A stretch of DNA of 49,037 nucleotides from contig CAYWPC010000017.1 of assembly GCA_964460075.1 (NCBI GenBank), positions 1 through 49,037 on the forward strand, written 5' to 3'. The notes beneath the pieces are model-generated. The model saw only the letters and a list, made by a program, of their open reading frames with translations, had not been told where the DNA came from and made no database searches. The position numbers and the translations under genes were made by a program. Source of the stretch: JAMBLL01 sp964460075. Its GTDB lineage: Bacteria; Actinomycetota; Acidimicrobiia; Spongiisociales; UBA5794. Positions 35,021 to 42,091 of the stretch are shown here, piece after piece; the first letter of the stretch is position 1; the number at the start of each line of letters is the position of its first letter.

Positions 35021-36292
35021 TCAGGGCCTGTCGCGGCGAATGAGATCGTCGTAGGACTCGCGCTCTATGACAAGGCGTGCCGCAGCGTCGCGAACGAACA
35101 CGACTGCTGGGCGCAACACCTTGTTGTAATTGGAGCCCATCGAGTGCCCATAAGCACCCGTCACCGGTGTTGCGAGCAGATCACCAACCGAGAGACTGGC
35201 CGGCACCGACGCGTCGCGCACAATGATGTCGCCAGACTCACAGTGCTTGCCGACAACGTGCACGGTCTGGGACCGCTCATCGTCAACGTTGGTGACCATG
35301 AACGCCTCATACCCGCTGCCATAGAGCACCGGCCTCGGGTTGTCCGACATCCCACCGTCGACCGCCACGTACGTGCGAACACCTGGAACACGCTTGATCG
35401 TGCCAACGGAATACACGGTCACCGCAGCGCTCGCCACAATTGAACGACCAGGCTCAGCGAGGATCTTCGCCTCGATCCCAGCATTGGACGCCGCGTCACG
35501 CACTGCATCCGCCCACGCAGTGATCGAGACCGCTTGCTCCCCAACGACATAGGCAACACCGAGCCCGCCGCCGATCGAGAACTCATCAGCGCCGGAGTCC
35601 TTCACGAATGGGGCGAGTGCCCCGACCGCACTCGCAAACGATCCGACGTCGAACACCTGACTTCCAATGTGGGCATGCACGCCGAGGAACCGCATCTTCG
35701 ACGAGTCCCTCACATGGTCGATAGCGGCTCTGGCGATGCCGTCGGCAAGGGGGAACCCGAACTTCGAGTCGGTCACGCCGGTCTGGAGATACGCGTGGGT
35801 GTGCGCCTCGATGCCAGGGTTGACCCTGACCAGGACACGGGGCGGCTCGGCGCCGCGATCGACGAGCGCCTCGATACGCTCGATCTCGTCCCACGAATCG
35901 ACGACGATACGCCCGACACCGTTGTCAAGAGCCATTGCAAGCTCGACGACAGACTTGTTGTTGCCGTGGAACACCAGCCGCTCAGGGGACACACCGCTGT
36001 TGAGCGCCACGAACATCTCGCCACCGGTCGACACGTCGACCGCCATCCCCTCCTCATCGACAAGCCTCGCCATGGCGGTGCACAAGAAGGCCTTCGATGC
36101 GTAGGCGACATCTGGCCCGAAGGCTGCTACCGCCTCGCGGCACCGGGTGCGAAGATGTTCTTCGTCGTACACAAATAGCGGTGTGCCGAACCGTTCCGCA
36201 AGGCTCGCGACGTCGCACCCCCCTATCTCCAGCCTGCCATCGACTGTCCTTGCCGTGTCGGGCAGCAGATCGGGAGGGATACTCGACGACAT
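35021..36292 (-). CDS. lysA: Diaminopimelate decarboxylase
   Basis: 423 residues from ATG 36292. The PLP lysine lies in VAYASKAFLC, HIGSQVFD and FSIGGGLGVAYV bind the PLP phosphate, ILAEPGRSIVA is the family signature, and GKHCESGDIIV holds the active-site Cys of the partner subunit. It makes lysine from meso-diaminopimelate. Its ATG overlaps the TGA of argS by one base (TGATG), so the two are coupled. The upstream in-frame extension to 36376 lies within argS. Confidence 0.96.
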   Translation of the reverse strand: MSSSIPPDLLPDTARTVDGRLEIGGCDVASLAERFGTPLFVYDEEHLRTRCREAVAAFGPDVAYASKAFLCTAMARLVDEEGMAVDVSTGGEMFVALNSGVSPERLVFHGNNKSVVELAMALDNGVGRIVVDSWDEIERIEALVDRGAEPPRVLVRVNPGIEAHTHAYLQTGVTDSKFGFPLADGIARAAIDHVRDSSKMRFLGVHAHIGSQVFDVGSFASAVGALAPFVKDSGADEFSIGGGLGVAYVVGEQAVSITAWADAVRDAASNAGIEAKILAEPGRSIVASAAVTVYSVGTIKRVPGVRTYVAVDGGMSDNPRPVLYGSGYEAFMVTNVDDERSQTVHVVGKHCESGDIIVRDASVPASLSVGDLLATPVTGAYGHSMGSNYNKVLRPAVVFVRDAAARLVIERESYDDLIRRDRP

Positions 36293-38070
36293 CACATGCG
36301 GTCCGGTATCTCGATACTGAGAAGGTCGAGGAGTCTGGTCAGCACGTCGAGCGTCAGTGACACGAGGCTCAGCCACGACGCCTGACGGTCAGCATCGGAC
36401 TCGCTGAGGATGTGGCAGTGCTCATAAAACCGGCTGAAATCGGTTGCAACCTCGTACGCGTACTCGGTGAGGACGTTCGGTCCCCGCAAGTCTGCCGCCC
36501 TGGTGATCGTCTCTGGAAGCCGAACAAGGCGCAGCATCAGGCTCCGTTCCTGAGCGACACTCGGCGCAACAATCTCCCCACCTGCCAGGCCGCGCTCGGA
36601 GGCACGCCGAAGGATCGACTTGATGCGGACCGCTGAATACTGCAAGTACGGACCGGTCTTCCCCTCGAAGGCAGCAAAGCGCTCGAGGTCGAAGGTGTAG
36701 TTCGACGTTCGGTGGTTCGAGAGATCCCCGAATTTCAACGCAGCGATGCCGACCTGGGCAGCGATCCTGTCGCGCTCGTCTGGTGGGTAGCCCTCGGCAA
36801 TGTGCGCCCCGTCGAGACGTTCCCTCGCTGCTTGGGTTACCAGTGTGATGAGATCACCGAGGCGGAGCACACCGCCTTCTCGGGTCTTGAACGGCTTCCC
36901 GTCCTTCCCGTTCACCGTCCCGAACTTGATGTGCTCCACGACGGCGCCCTGTGGAAGGAGTTTCATCCTTCGAGCGGCTCGGAATACCTGCTCGAGGTGG
37001 AGACCCTGACGGGCATCAACAACGTACAAGCCGAGGTCCATGCCCATGTCGCGTACCCGCATGTCGATCGTTGCAAGGTCGGTTGTTGAGTACAGATATG
37101 ACCCGTCGGACCTGGTCAGCAGCAGCGGCGGCATCTCCTTGGCGTCGTCGGGCTGTGTCACATCGACGACGATGGCGCCGTCGGATGTGTGGGCGACACC
37201 GTCCGACACGGCTCTTTGCACCATCGCTTCGAGGCGGTCCGCAACCGTCGATTCGCCATACCAGACGTCGAACTCGACGCCGAGCGCCTCGAAGTCCTTC
37301 TTCTGCTCTGACACGGACACATCGTGAAAATGCTGCCACAGGGCGAAGTACCCCATGCGACCGTTCTGGAGTTCGAACGTCGCAACTCGTGCCCGCTCTG
37401 CAACCGCCGGATCGTCTGCGCATCGCTGCGTGATGACCGGGTACATCTCGGAGAGATCGTCCAACGTCACAGGGGATTTCGTCGGATACGGGCCATTGAG
37501 GGCAGGGTCGTACTCTGGGTCGAAGTACACGAGGTCAGGTTGGCGATCCTGAAGTTCGACGATGAGCTGCCCCATCGGCGTTCCCCAATCACCCATGTGG
37601 ATGTCGCCGATGGTGGTGTGGCCCAAGAACGCGAAGAGACGTTTGATGCTCTCGCCGATGATCGCTGCACGCAGGTGCCCAACGTGGAGTGCCTTCGACA
37701 TGTTCGGCCCTCCGTAGTCGACCACTACGGTCATTGGCTCAGTGACAGCCTCGACGCCGAGACGGCTCGTGCCCGCCATGTGTCGTGACGTGTCGGCGAG
37801 GGCACCGTCTGTGACCACGATATTGATGAAGCCGGGACCCGCGATGTCGAGACGGGCGATGAGATCTGGGGCGTGCACGCGCCCGACCACTGCTTGGGCG
37901 AGCTCTCGCGGATTTCGCTGTGCAGCCTTCGCTGCGCTCAGCGCTCCGTTGCACTGGTAATCGGCGAGTTCTGGGTGCTGGGCAACGACGACCTCACCGA
38001 ATGAAGCGTCCACGCCTTCTGCGGCGAACGCCTGTGCGAGTTCATCTGTGAGCCGCTTCACAAGAGACAT
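36292..38070 (-). CDS. argS: Arginyl-tRNA synthetase
   Basis: 592 residues from ATG 38070; another in-frame ATG at 38097 is possible. Class I HIGH motif is GPNMSKALHVGHLRAAIIGES. The KMSKS loop is replaced by NGKDGKPFKTREGGVLRL, as is normal for ArgRS. The Add1 N-terminal domain and the C-terminal anticodon-binding helical domain (YTFDLERFAAFEGKTGPYLQYSAVRI onward) are present. It charges tRNA-Arg, one gene of which is divergent just upstream. Confidence 0.97.
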   Translation of the reverse strand: MSLVKRLTDELAQAFAAEGVDASFGEVVVAQHPELADYQCNGALSAAKAAQRNPRELAQAVVGRVHAPDLIARLDIAGPGFINIVVTDGALADTSRHMAGTSRLGVEAVTEPMTVVVDYGGPNMSKALHVGHLRAAIIGESIKRLFAFLGHTTIGDIHMGDWGTPMGQLIVELQDRQPDLVYFDPEYDPALNGPYPTKSPVTLDDLSEMYPVITQRCADDPAVAERARVATFELQNGRMGYFALWQHFHDVSVSEQKKDFEALGVEFDVWYGESTVADRLEAMVQRAVSDGVAHTSDGAIVVDVTQPDDAKEMPPLLLTRSDGSYLYSTTDLATIDMRVRDMGMDLGLYVVDARQGLHLEQVFRAARRMKLLPQGAVVEHIKFGTVNGKDGKPFKTREGGVLRLGDLITLVTQAARERLDGAHIAEGYPPDERDRIAAQVGIAALKFGDLSNHRTSNYTFDLERFAAFEGKTGPYLQYSAVRIKSILRRASERGLAGGEIVAPSVAQERSLMLRLVRLPETITRAADLRGPNVLTEYAYEVATDFSRFYEHCHILSESDADRQASWLSLVSLTLDVLTRLLDLLSIEIPDRM

Positions 38071-38142
38071 CGAGATCCGTATCTGTTGGTGGCCCAAACA
38101 ACGAGGGCCAGTGCTGAAGGCACAAGGTTACAATCCGCGTGC

Positions 38143-38214
38143 GCCCCAGTAGCTCAGGGGATAGAGCACTGGCCTCCGGAGCCGGGAGCGCAGGTTCGAT
38201 TCCTGCCTGGGGCA
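38143..38214 (+). tRNA. tRNA-Arg (anticodon CCG)
   Basis: A full cloverleaf can be drawn: acceptor GCCCCAG/CTGGGGC, D arm GCTC/GAGC, anticodon stem CTGGC/GCCGG with loop CTCCGGA (anticodon CCG, reading CGG), T arm CAGG-TTCGATT-CCTG, and discriminator A. CCA is not encoded. It is divergent from argS, 72 bp away. Confidence 0.95.
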
Positions 38215-38290
38215 CAGGGGAATAAAGGATGTATGACGGCGTGTGCAATGGTGCGCATGCGTTGCCGCACGACACCTCTCGGGAGCCCAC

Positions 38291-38743
38291 ATGTCGATTC
38301 AGGACCAACTACGAGACGATCAGAAAACGGCAATGCGCGCCAAGGACAAGCCGACGCTCAACGCGATCAGGTCTGTCCAGACGGACGTCGCTGCGGCGAA
38401 ATCGGCACCAGGCTTCACCGGCGAAATCGACGACGATCTGTATCGCAAGACGATCGCGACCTACGTCAAGAGAATCACAAAGTCCCGCACCGAGTATCTC
38501 GACCTCGGAGAACGTGGCGAAGAGCACGCAGCAATCCTGAGTTTCGAGATCGAGTACCTCGAGCAGTTCCTTCCCAAGACGTTGGACGAGACAGCCACCA
38601 GGGCGCTCGTTCAACGCACGATTGCCGACCTTGGCGCTGACGCAGGAACACCCGCAGGCAAGGTGATCGGTGCCGTAATGCGCTCGGGTGAGAGCCTCGA
38701 TGGAAGTCTCGTGAACCGGATCGTGCGCGAAGCTCTCGCCTGA
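38291..38743 (+). CDS. GatB/YqeY domain protein
   Basis: 150 residues from ATG 38291, with GGGAG just upstream. It starts SIQDQLRDDQKTAMRAKDKPTLNAIRSV, the typical YqeY N-terminus, and ends with the QFLPKTLDE, GTPAGKVIGAVM and DGSLVNRIVREAL segments of the GatB tail-like domain. YqeY proteins resemble the tRNA-binding tail of GatB, but their role is not settled. It lies right after tRNA-Arg, and dispersed palindrome copy 3 follows 9 bp after the stop. Confidence 0.92.
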   Translation: MSIQDQLRDDQKTAMRAKDKPTLNAIRSVQTDVAAAKSAPGFTGEIDDDLYRKTIATYVKRITKSRTEYLDLGERGEEHAAILSFEIEYLEQFLPKTLDETATRALVQRTIADLGADAGTPAGKVIGAVMRSGESLDGSLVNRIVREALA

Positions 38744-38751
38744 AGACCGCC

Positions 38752-38806
38752 TCTGTTCTTGCGTAACTGAGTCCCCCGCTGGGGGACTCAGTTACGCAAG
38801 AACAGA
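38752..38806. repeat. Dispersed palindrome, copy 3 (26-bp arms, GCT loop)
   Basis: TCTGTTCTTGCGTAACTGAG then TCCCCC, loop GCT, and the exact complement. It lies 9 bp after the YqeY gene and ahead of whiB. No T-run is present. Confidence 0.95.
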
Positions 38807-38942
38807 TATGGAGTGGCCAAAACTGGGATTTTTCGCATCCCGTTGCGATGAGCCACAAGAATCGTTTGACATTCGGGGGTAGTTTGTGAAAACATTCACT
38901 TTCAAGGCCCCTACACCACTTGAAGCCCAAGGAGACCCACGC

Positions 38943-39215
38943 GTGCTCACCGTAACCGATTGGAGAGAACTCTCAGCTTGTCGTGACTCCGACCCGGATA
39001 TCTTCTTCCCCGTCGGAACCACAGGACCCGCTATAGAGATGATTGAGAAGGCCACAACAATCTGCAGCGTTTGCACGGTGCACGAGGAATGCCTTCTGTA
39101 CGCCCTCGAAACAAACCAGGAAGCCGGCGTGTGGGGCGGGTTCCCTGAAGACGATCGACGACGGTATCGCAAGCGGTGGCTTGCCGAACGGCGACGTCAG
39201 CGCCAAGCCAGCTGA
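38943..39215 (+). CDS. WhiB family iron-sulfur transcriptional regulator
   Basis: 90 residues from GTG 38943, which has AAGGAG 8 nt upstream; a GTG at 38886 would add 19 residues with no ribosome binding site. Cys13, Cys41, Cys44 and Cys50 (C-x27-C-x2-C-x5-C) bind the [4Fe-4S] cluster. GVWGG is at residues 62-66, followed by an Arg-rich DNA-binding tail. WhiB proteins are confined to Actinomycetota and their phages and bind the main sigma factor. Which WhiB class this is cannot be told here. TTGACA at 38866-38871 is a possible -35, without a clear -10. Confidence 0.93.
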   Translation: MLTVTDWRELSACRDSDPDIFFPVGTTGPAIEMIEKATTICSVCTVHEECLLYALETNQEAGVWGGFPEDDRRRYRKRWLAERRRQRQAS

Positions 39216-39231
39216 CTCGTTCTTGCAACGC

Positions 39232-39267
39232 AAAGGGACCCGGAGCACTCCGAGTCCCTTTCTCTTT
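39232..39267 (+). terminator. Intrinsic terminator after whiB
   Basis: AAAGGGACCCGGAG pairs with CTCCGAGTCCCTTT (one mismatch) around a 2-base turn, followed by the pyrimidine-rich CTCTTT. It lies 16 nt after the whiB stop and also faces the end of the convergent DUF3107 gene. Confidence 0.75.
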
Positions 39268-39305
39268 GATCTCGACGGATTGTTCTCGACAGAAACCTCT
39301 TGCAC

Positions 39306-39539
39306 TCAGGCGACGCCGAAACCGACTCCGCTGCTCTGCGGCTTCTCGAACTCGACGAAGGCGATCGACGCCACAGAGATTCCAAACTCGTGGCCCCGTG
39401 AATCGGTGATCCAAAGAATCGTGTCCTTGCCCTTGAGCGCCCTTTCGTAGGCTGCGCTGACGACCGATGGATCATCGACCTGGATGTCGAGCTCGCGAGC
39501 CGACGAGATACCGATGCGTACAGTGAGTGATTCGCTCAT
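39306..39539 (-). CDS. DUF3107 family protein
   Basis: 77 residues. VRIGISSARELDIQVDD at the start, a TDSRGHEFGISVASIAFVEFE middle and the C-terminal VGFG match the small actinobacterial DUF3107 family, whose function is unknown. GAGAGGA precedes the ATG. It follows the Mrp-type ATPase gene after 27 bp, probably in one transcript. Confidence 0.75.
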   Translation of the reverse strand: MSESLTVRIGISSARELDIQVDDPSVVSAAYERALKGKDTILWITDSRGHEFGISVASIAFVEFEKPQSSGVGFGVA

Positions 39540-39566
39540 GTGATCCTCTCTTATCCAAATGTGCCG

Positions 39567-40667
39567 CTACGAGATGACGAGTTCAGGATGCGTTCGCGTG
39601 CGCGGTCCGATCTTGATGAGCCTGTCCGCCAGGGCGAAGAACGCTTGAGACGCCTCATCGTCGGGATCCGTGACCGTGATCGGGAGGCCCTCGTCTGCGC
39701 CTTCACGCAAGGCCAGCACGAACGGCACCTGTCCCAACATTGGGACATTCAGCTCCTCTGCGAGGCGTCCCCCACCACCTGCTCCGAAGATCTCATACCG
39801 CTTCCCGTCGTCTCCTGTGAACCACGACATGTTCTCGACGACACCGATGATGTCCTGGTTCACCTTCATCGCCATGAGCCCTGCACGGATCGCAACACGC
39901 TGCGCCGTGGGTTGGGGGGTTGTGACGATGAGCACCTCGGCACGTGGCAGGTACTGGCTGATGGAGATTGACACGTCGCCCGTTCCCGGCGGCATGTCAA
40001 TGAGCAGGTAGTCGAGATCACCCCAATGCACATCGACCAGGAACTGCTCGAGGGCCTTGTGGAGCAGAGGACCCCGCCAGACAACCGCCTGGTCCGGCTG
40101 CACGAAGAAGTCCATCGAGATGACAGAGACGCCGTGCACTCGTGGCGGGAGGAGAATCTCCTCGAGGACGGCAGGCGCCCGCTCGATGCCCATCATCTTC
40201 GGAATCGAGAACCCCCACACGTCGGCGTCGAGAATCCCGACGCTCTTCCCTTCGTGGGCCAAGGCAACAGCGAGATTCGCAGCGACAGACGACTTCCCGA
40301 CGCCACCTTTCCCCGACGAGATCGCGATGATTCGCGTCCTCGACCCCGGCTGAGCAATAGCGACCTCGCGTTGGGCAGCGTTCGGGCCACGCAGCTCCGC
40401 AGCGATACCGGAGCGCTGCTCGTCTGACATTGCGGTGAAGTTGATCTTCACATCAGAGACACCCTCGACCGCTGAAGCAGCGTCAGTGATTGCATGGCCA
40501 AGATCGTCGACGGCCAAGCTCTCAGGCAACGCAAGAGCGACGAGGACCGTAACAACACCGTCTGCTTCTTCGAGATCACGAATCGCATCAAGATCACCGA
40601 GTGATCGATGGATCTCGGGATCCTCGACCTGTTCGAGTGCACTCCGCACTGCTGCCATATCGACCAA
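39567..40667 (-). CDS. Mrp/NBP35-type P-loop ATPase (iron-sulfur carrier)
   Basis: 366 residues from TTG 40667 (AGGAG 5 nt upstream); ATG 40658 is the alternative. Residues ~1-90 are a MIP18/DUF59 domain (VRSALEQVEDPEIHRSLGDLDAI). The ATPase domain has the deviant Walker A ISSGKGGVGKSSVAANLAVALA, the DADVWG motif, and LLIDMPPGTGD. The CxxC that bridges an Fe-S cluster in many Mrp proteins is absent: the matching spot reads NMSWFTGDDGKRYEIFG. Family members deliver Fe-S clusters in the cytoplasm. It is divergent from the HTH regulator. Confidence 0.9.
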   Translation of the reverse strand: MVDMAAVRSALEQVEDPEIHRSLGDLDAIRDLEEADGVVTVLVALALPESLAVDDLGHAITDAASAVEGVSDVKINFTAMSDEQRSGIAAELRGPNAAQREVAIAQPGSRTRIIAISSGKGGVGKSSVAANLAVALAHEGKSVGILDADVWGFSIPKMMGIERAPAVLEEILLPPRVHGVSVISMDFFVQPDQAVVWRGPLLHKALEQFLVDVHWGDLDYLLIDMPPGTGDVSISISQYLPRAEVLIVTTPQPTAQRVAIRAGLMAMKVNQDIIGVVENMSWFTGDDGKRYEIFGAGGGGRLAEELNVPMLGQVPFVLALREGADEGLPITVTDPDDEASQAFFALADRLIKIGPRTRTHPELVIS

Positions 40668-40776
40668 GGGAACTCCTAACGGGTTGTGAGCGCGAGGCTA
40701 GTGGCGTGTCGCTGAACTGACACCCGAATAAGAGATTCCAACCACGGCCGTAGGCGCAATCGTCTGATGTGCGTCG

Positions 40777-40791
40777 TATCATTGCGTGATA
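40777..40791. promoter_or_regulatory. TATCA-N5-TGATA operator-like palindrome over the regulator promoter
   Basis: A perfect 5-bp inverted repeat with a 5-bp centre (TTGCG). Its left half contains TATCAT, a good -10, and its right half abuts the GGAGG ribosome binding site of the HTH gene. Position suggests autoregulation by that HTH protein; this is inference. Confidence 0.45.
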
Positions 40792-40803
40792 GGAGGAAAC
40801 GTC

Positions 40804-41469
40804 GTGCCGGTAGCTGATTTCGATGCCCAGGTCGAGACGATCACAGGTGCACTCGGCGACGCGACTCGCAGGGGCATCTACGTGATGGCACGCGAGTCGC
40901 ACGACCCCGTCACGGCAAGCCAGATCGCCGCGTCGTTCCAGATCCACCCGAACGTCGCACGGCACCATCTCGACCGCCTCCTCGCCGATGGTTTCATCCG
41001 CATCTCCGATCGCCCGTTCGAGACCCCAACAGCCGGCAGACCGGCGAAACGCTACGAGGCGACAGAGAAATCCGTTTCGATCCAGTACTCGGCACGCAAG
41101 TACGACAGGCTCGCCGAACTCTTAGCCGAGGTAATCGGCGAACTCGACGACGGACGAGCGAGCGAGATCGCTCACGAGGTCGGACGCAAGTATGGCAGAC
41201 AGCTCGGAGGAGAGATCGGGCTTCCCGAAGAGGAAGGGTTCGAAGAGGCGGCACTCGCCGTTGCGCGTTCGATGATGGGACGCGGCCTCGGATCATCCAC
41301 TGTGCCGTCTGAGAATCGCATCATCGCCCAGTTCTGCCCTCTGTGCGATACCGGCAACAACCAGCCCCAAGTCGTTGAGGACATCGACCTGGGCATCGTC
41401 CAGGGACTCCTCGAGTGTGCCGCCGAGCGACCGGTTACGCTCGACGTTCGCCCCACTGCCACAGGCTGA
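40804..41469 (+). CDS. HTH (ArsR/SufR-like) regulator with C-terminal Cys motif
   Basis: 221 residues from GTG 40804, 7 nt after AGGAGG. A winged helix-turn-helix lies at about residues 10-90 (ITGALGDATRRGIYVMARES, ASQIAASFQIHPNVARHHLDRLLADGFI, PTAGRPAKRYEAT). The C-terminal part has FCPLCDTGNNQPQVV and a third Cys ~23 residues on (GLLEC), like the Fe-S-binding tail of SufR-type repressors. It is the first gene of a probable two-gene unit with the AhpD-like selenoprotein, 5 bp apart. A redox or Fe-S sensor controlling its own operon is a reasonable reading. Confidence 0.85.
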   Translation: MPVADFDAQVETITGALGDATRRGIYVMARESHDPVTASQIAASFQIHPNVARHHLDRLLADGFIRISDRPFETPTAGRPAKRYEATEKSVSIQYSARKYDRLAELLAEVIGELDDGRASEIAHEVGRKYGRQLGGEIGLPEEEGFEEAALAVARSMMGRGLGSSTVPSENRIIAQFCPLCDTGNNQPQVVEDIDLGIVQGLLECAAERPVTLDVRPTATG

Positions 41470-41474
41470 CACAC

Positions 41475-42029
41475 GTGGCCTGGATCAACACCGAACGCGA
41501 GGACGAGTGGGACGGAGATCTGGCCGACCTCTACGCCAGAATCGTCGACAAGGCTCACGGCAGGGTCGACAACATCATGCAGGTCCATTCACTCGACCCG
41601 GCCGGCATGGATGCCCATCTCGGAATGTACACGTCTGCCATGGCTGGGACGAAGACGCTCCGCAAGGTCGAGCGCGAACTCATCGCCCTCGTCGTGAGCG
41701 CCATCAACGACTGCCACTACTGACTCACCCACCATCGCCGCGGTCTGCGGCGCCTCCTCAAGGACGACGCCCTCCTCGCTGCCGTTGAGCGGGATTGGAG
41801 AACAGCCGGTCTCGGTGAGAAGCGCACCGCCATGCTGACCTACGTCGAGAAACTGACACAAGCCCCCGGGAGCGTTGCACGCGCAGACGTCGACGCGCTG
41901 TTGGAAATCGGATTCTCACACCGTGACGTCCTCGACATCTGCGCCGTCGCTGCGTACTACGCGTACGCGAACCGCATCGCAGATGGTCTCGGCGTGCAGC
42001 TCGAAACCTGGATCTCCGACGACACCTGA
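41475..42029 (+). CDS. AhpD/carboxymuconolactone-decarboxylase-like selenoprotein (in-frame TGA at 41721)
   Basis: 184 residues if the TGA at 41721-41723 is read as selenocysteine. Before it: AWINTEREDEWDGDLADLY to ERELIALVVSAINDCHY; after it: LTHHRRGLRRLLKDDALLAAVERDW to the C-terminus. Both halves are collinear with peroxidase-related AhpD-like proteins, which have CxxC here. The motif is Cys80-His-Tyr-Sec83, with Glu68 twelve residues before Cys80 and His87 four after Sec83, matching the catalytic Glu, Cys, Cys and His of AhpD. A SECIS-like hairpin follows the TGA. Start GTG 41475 lies 5 bp after the regulator's stop. Likely a thiol/selenol peroxidase or disulfide reductase. A nonsense mutation is the alternative but would not explain the hairpin. 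Confidence 0.85.
41736..41752 (+). promoter_or_regulatory. Bacterial SECIS-like hairpin
   Basis: CGCCGC-GGTCT-GCGGCG forms a 6-bp perfect stem with a GGUCU loop. The loop's two G residues are at +19 and +20 after the TGA (41721-41723). From memory, E. coli fdhF has the same GGUCU in its SECIS loop at the same distance. Here it is within coding sequence, as expected for bacteria. It would bind SelB with Sec-tRNA. Confidence 0.8.
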
Positions 42030-42080
42030 CGTTCTTGCGTAACTGAGTCCCGCATTGCGGGACTCAGTTACGCAAGAACG
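42030..42080. repeat. Dispersed palindrome, copy 4 (24-bp arms, ATT loop)
   Basis: CGTTCTTGCGTAACTGAGTC then CCGC, loop ATT, and exact complement. It begins at the base after the selenoprotein stop and lies between that gene and convergent acnA. The right flank GGATTGGGGGG matches the minus-strand flank of copy 1, so the element seems to have an orientation. Confidence 0.95.
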
Positions 42081-42091
42081 GATTGGGGGGA

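Noticed and set aside
41475..42029. Pseudogene or two separate genes split by TGA
   Set aside because: The single stop is exactly at the catalytic Cys position, all other catalytic residues are intact, and a SECIS-like hairpin follows.
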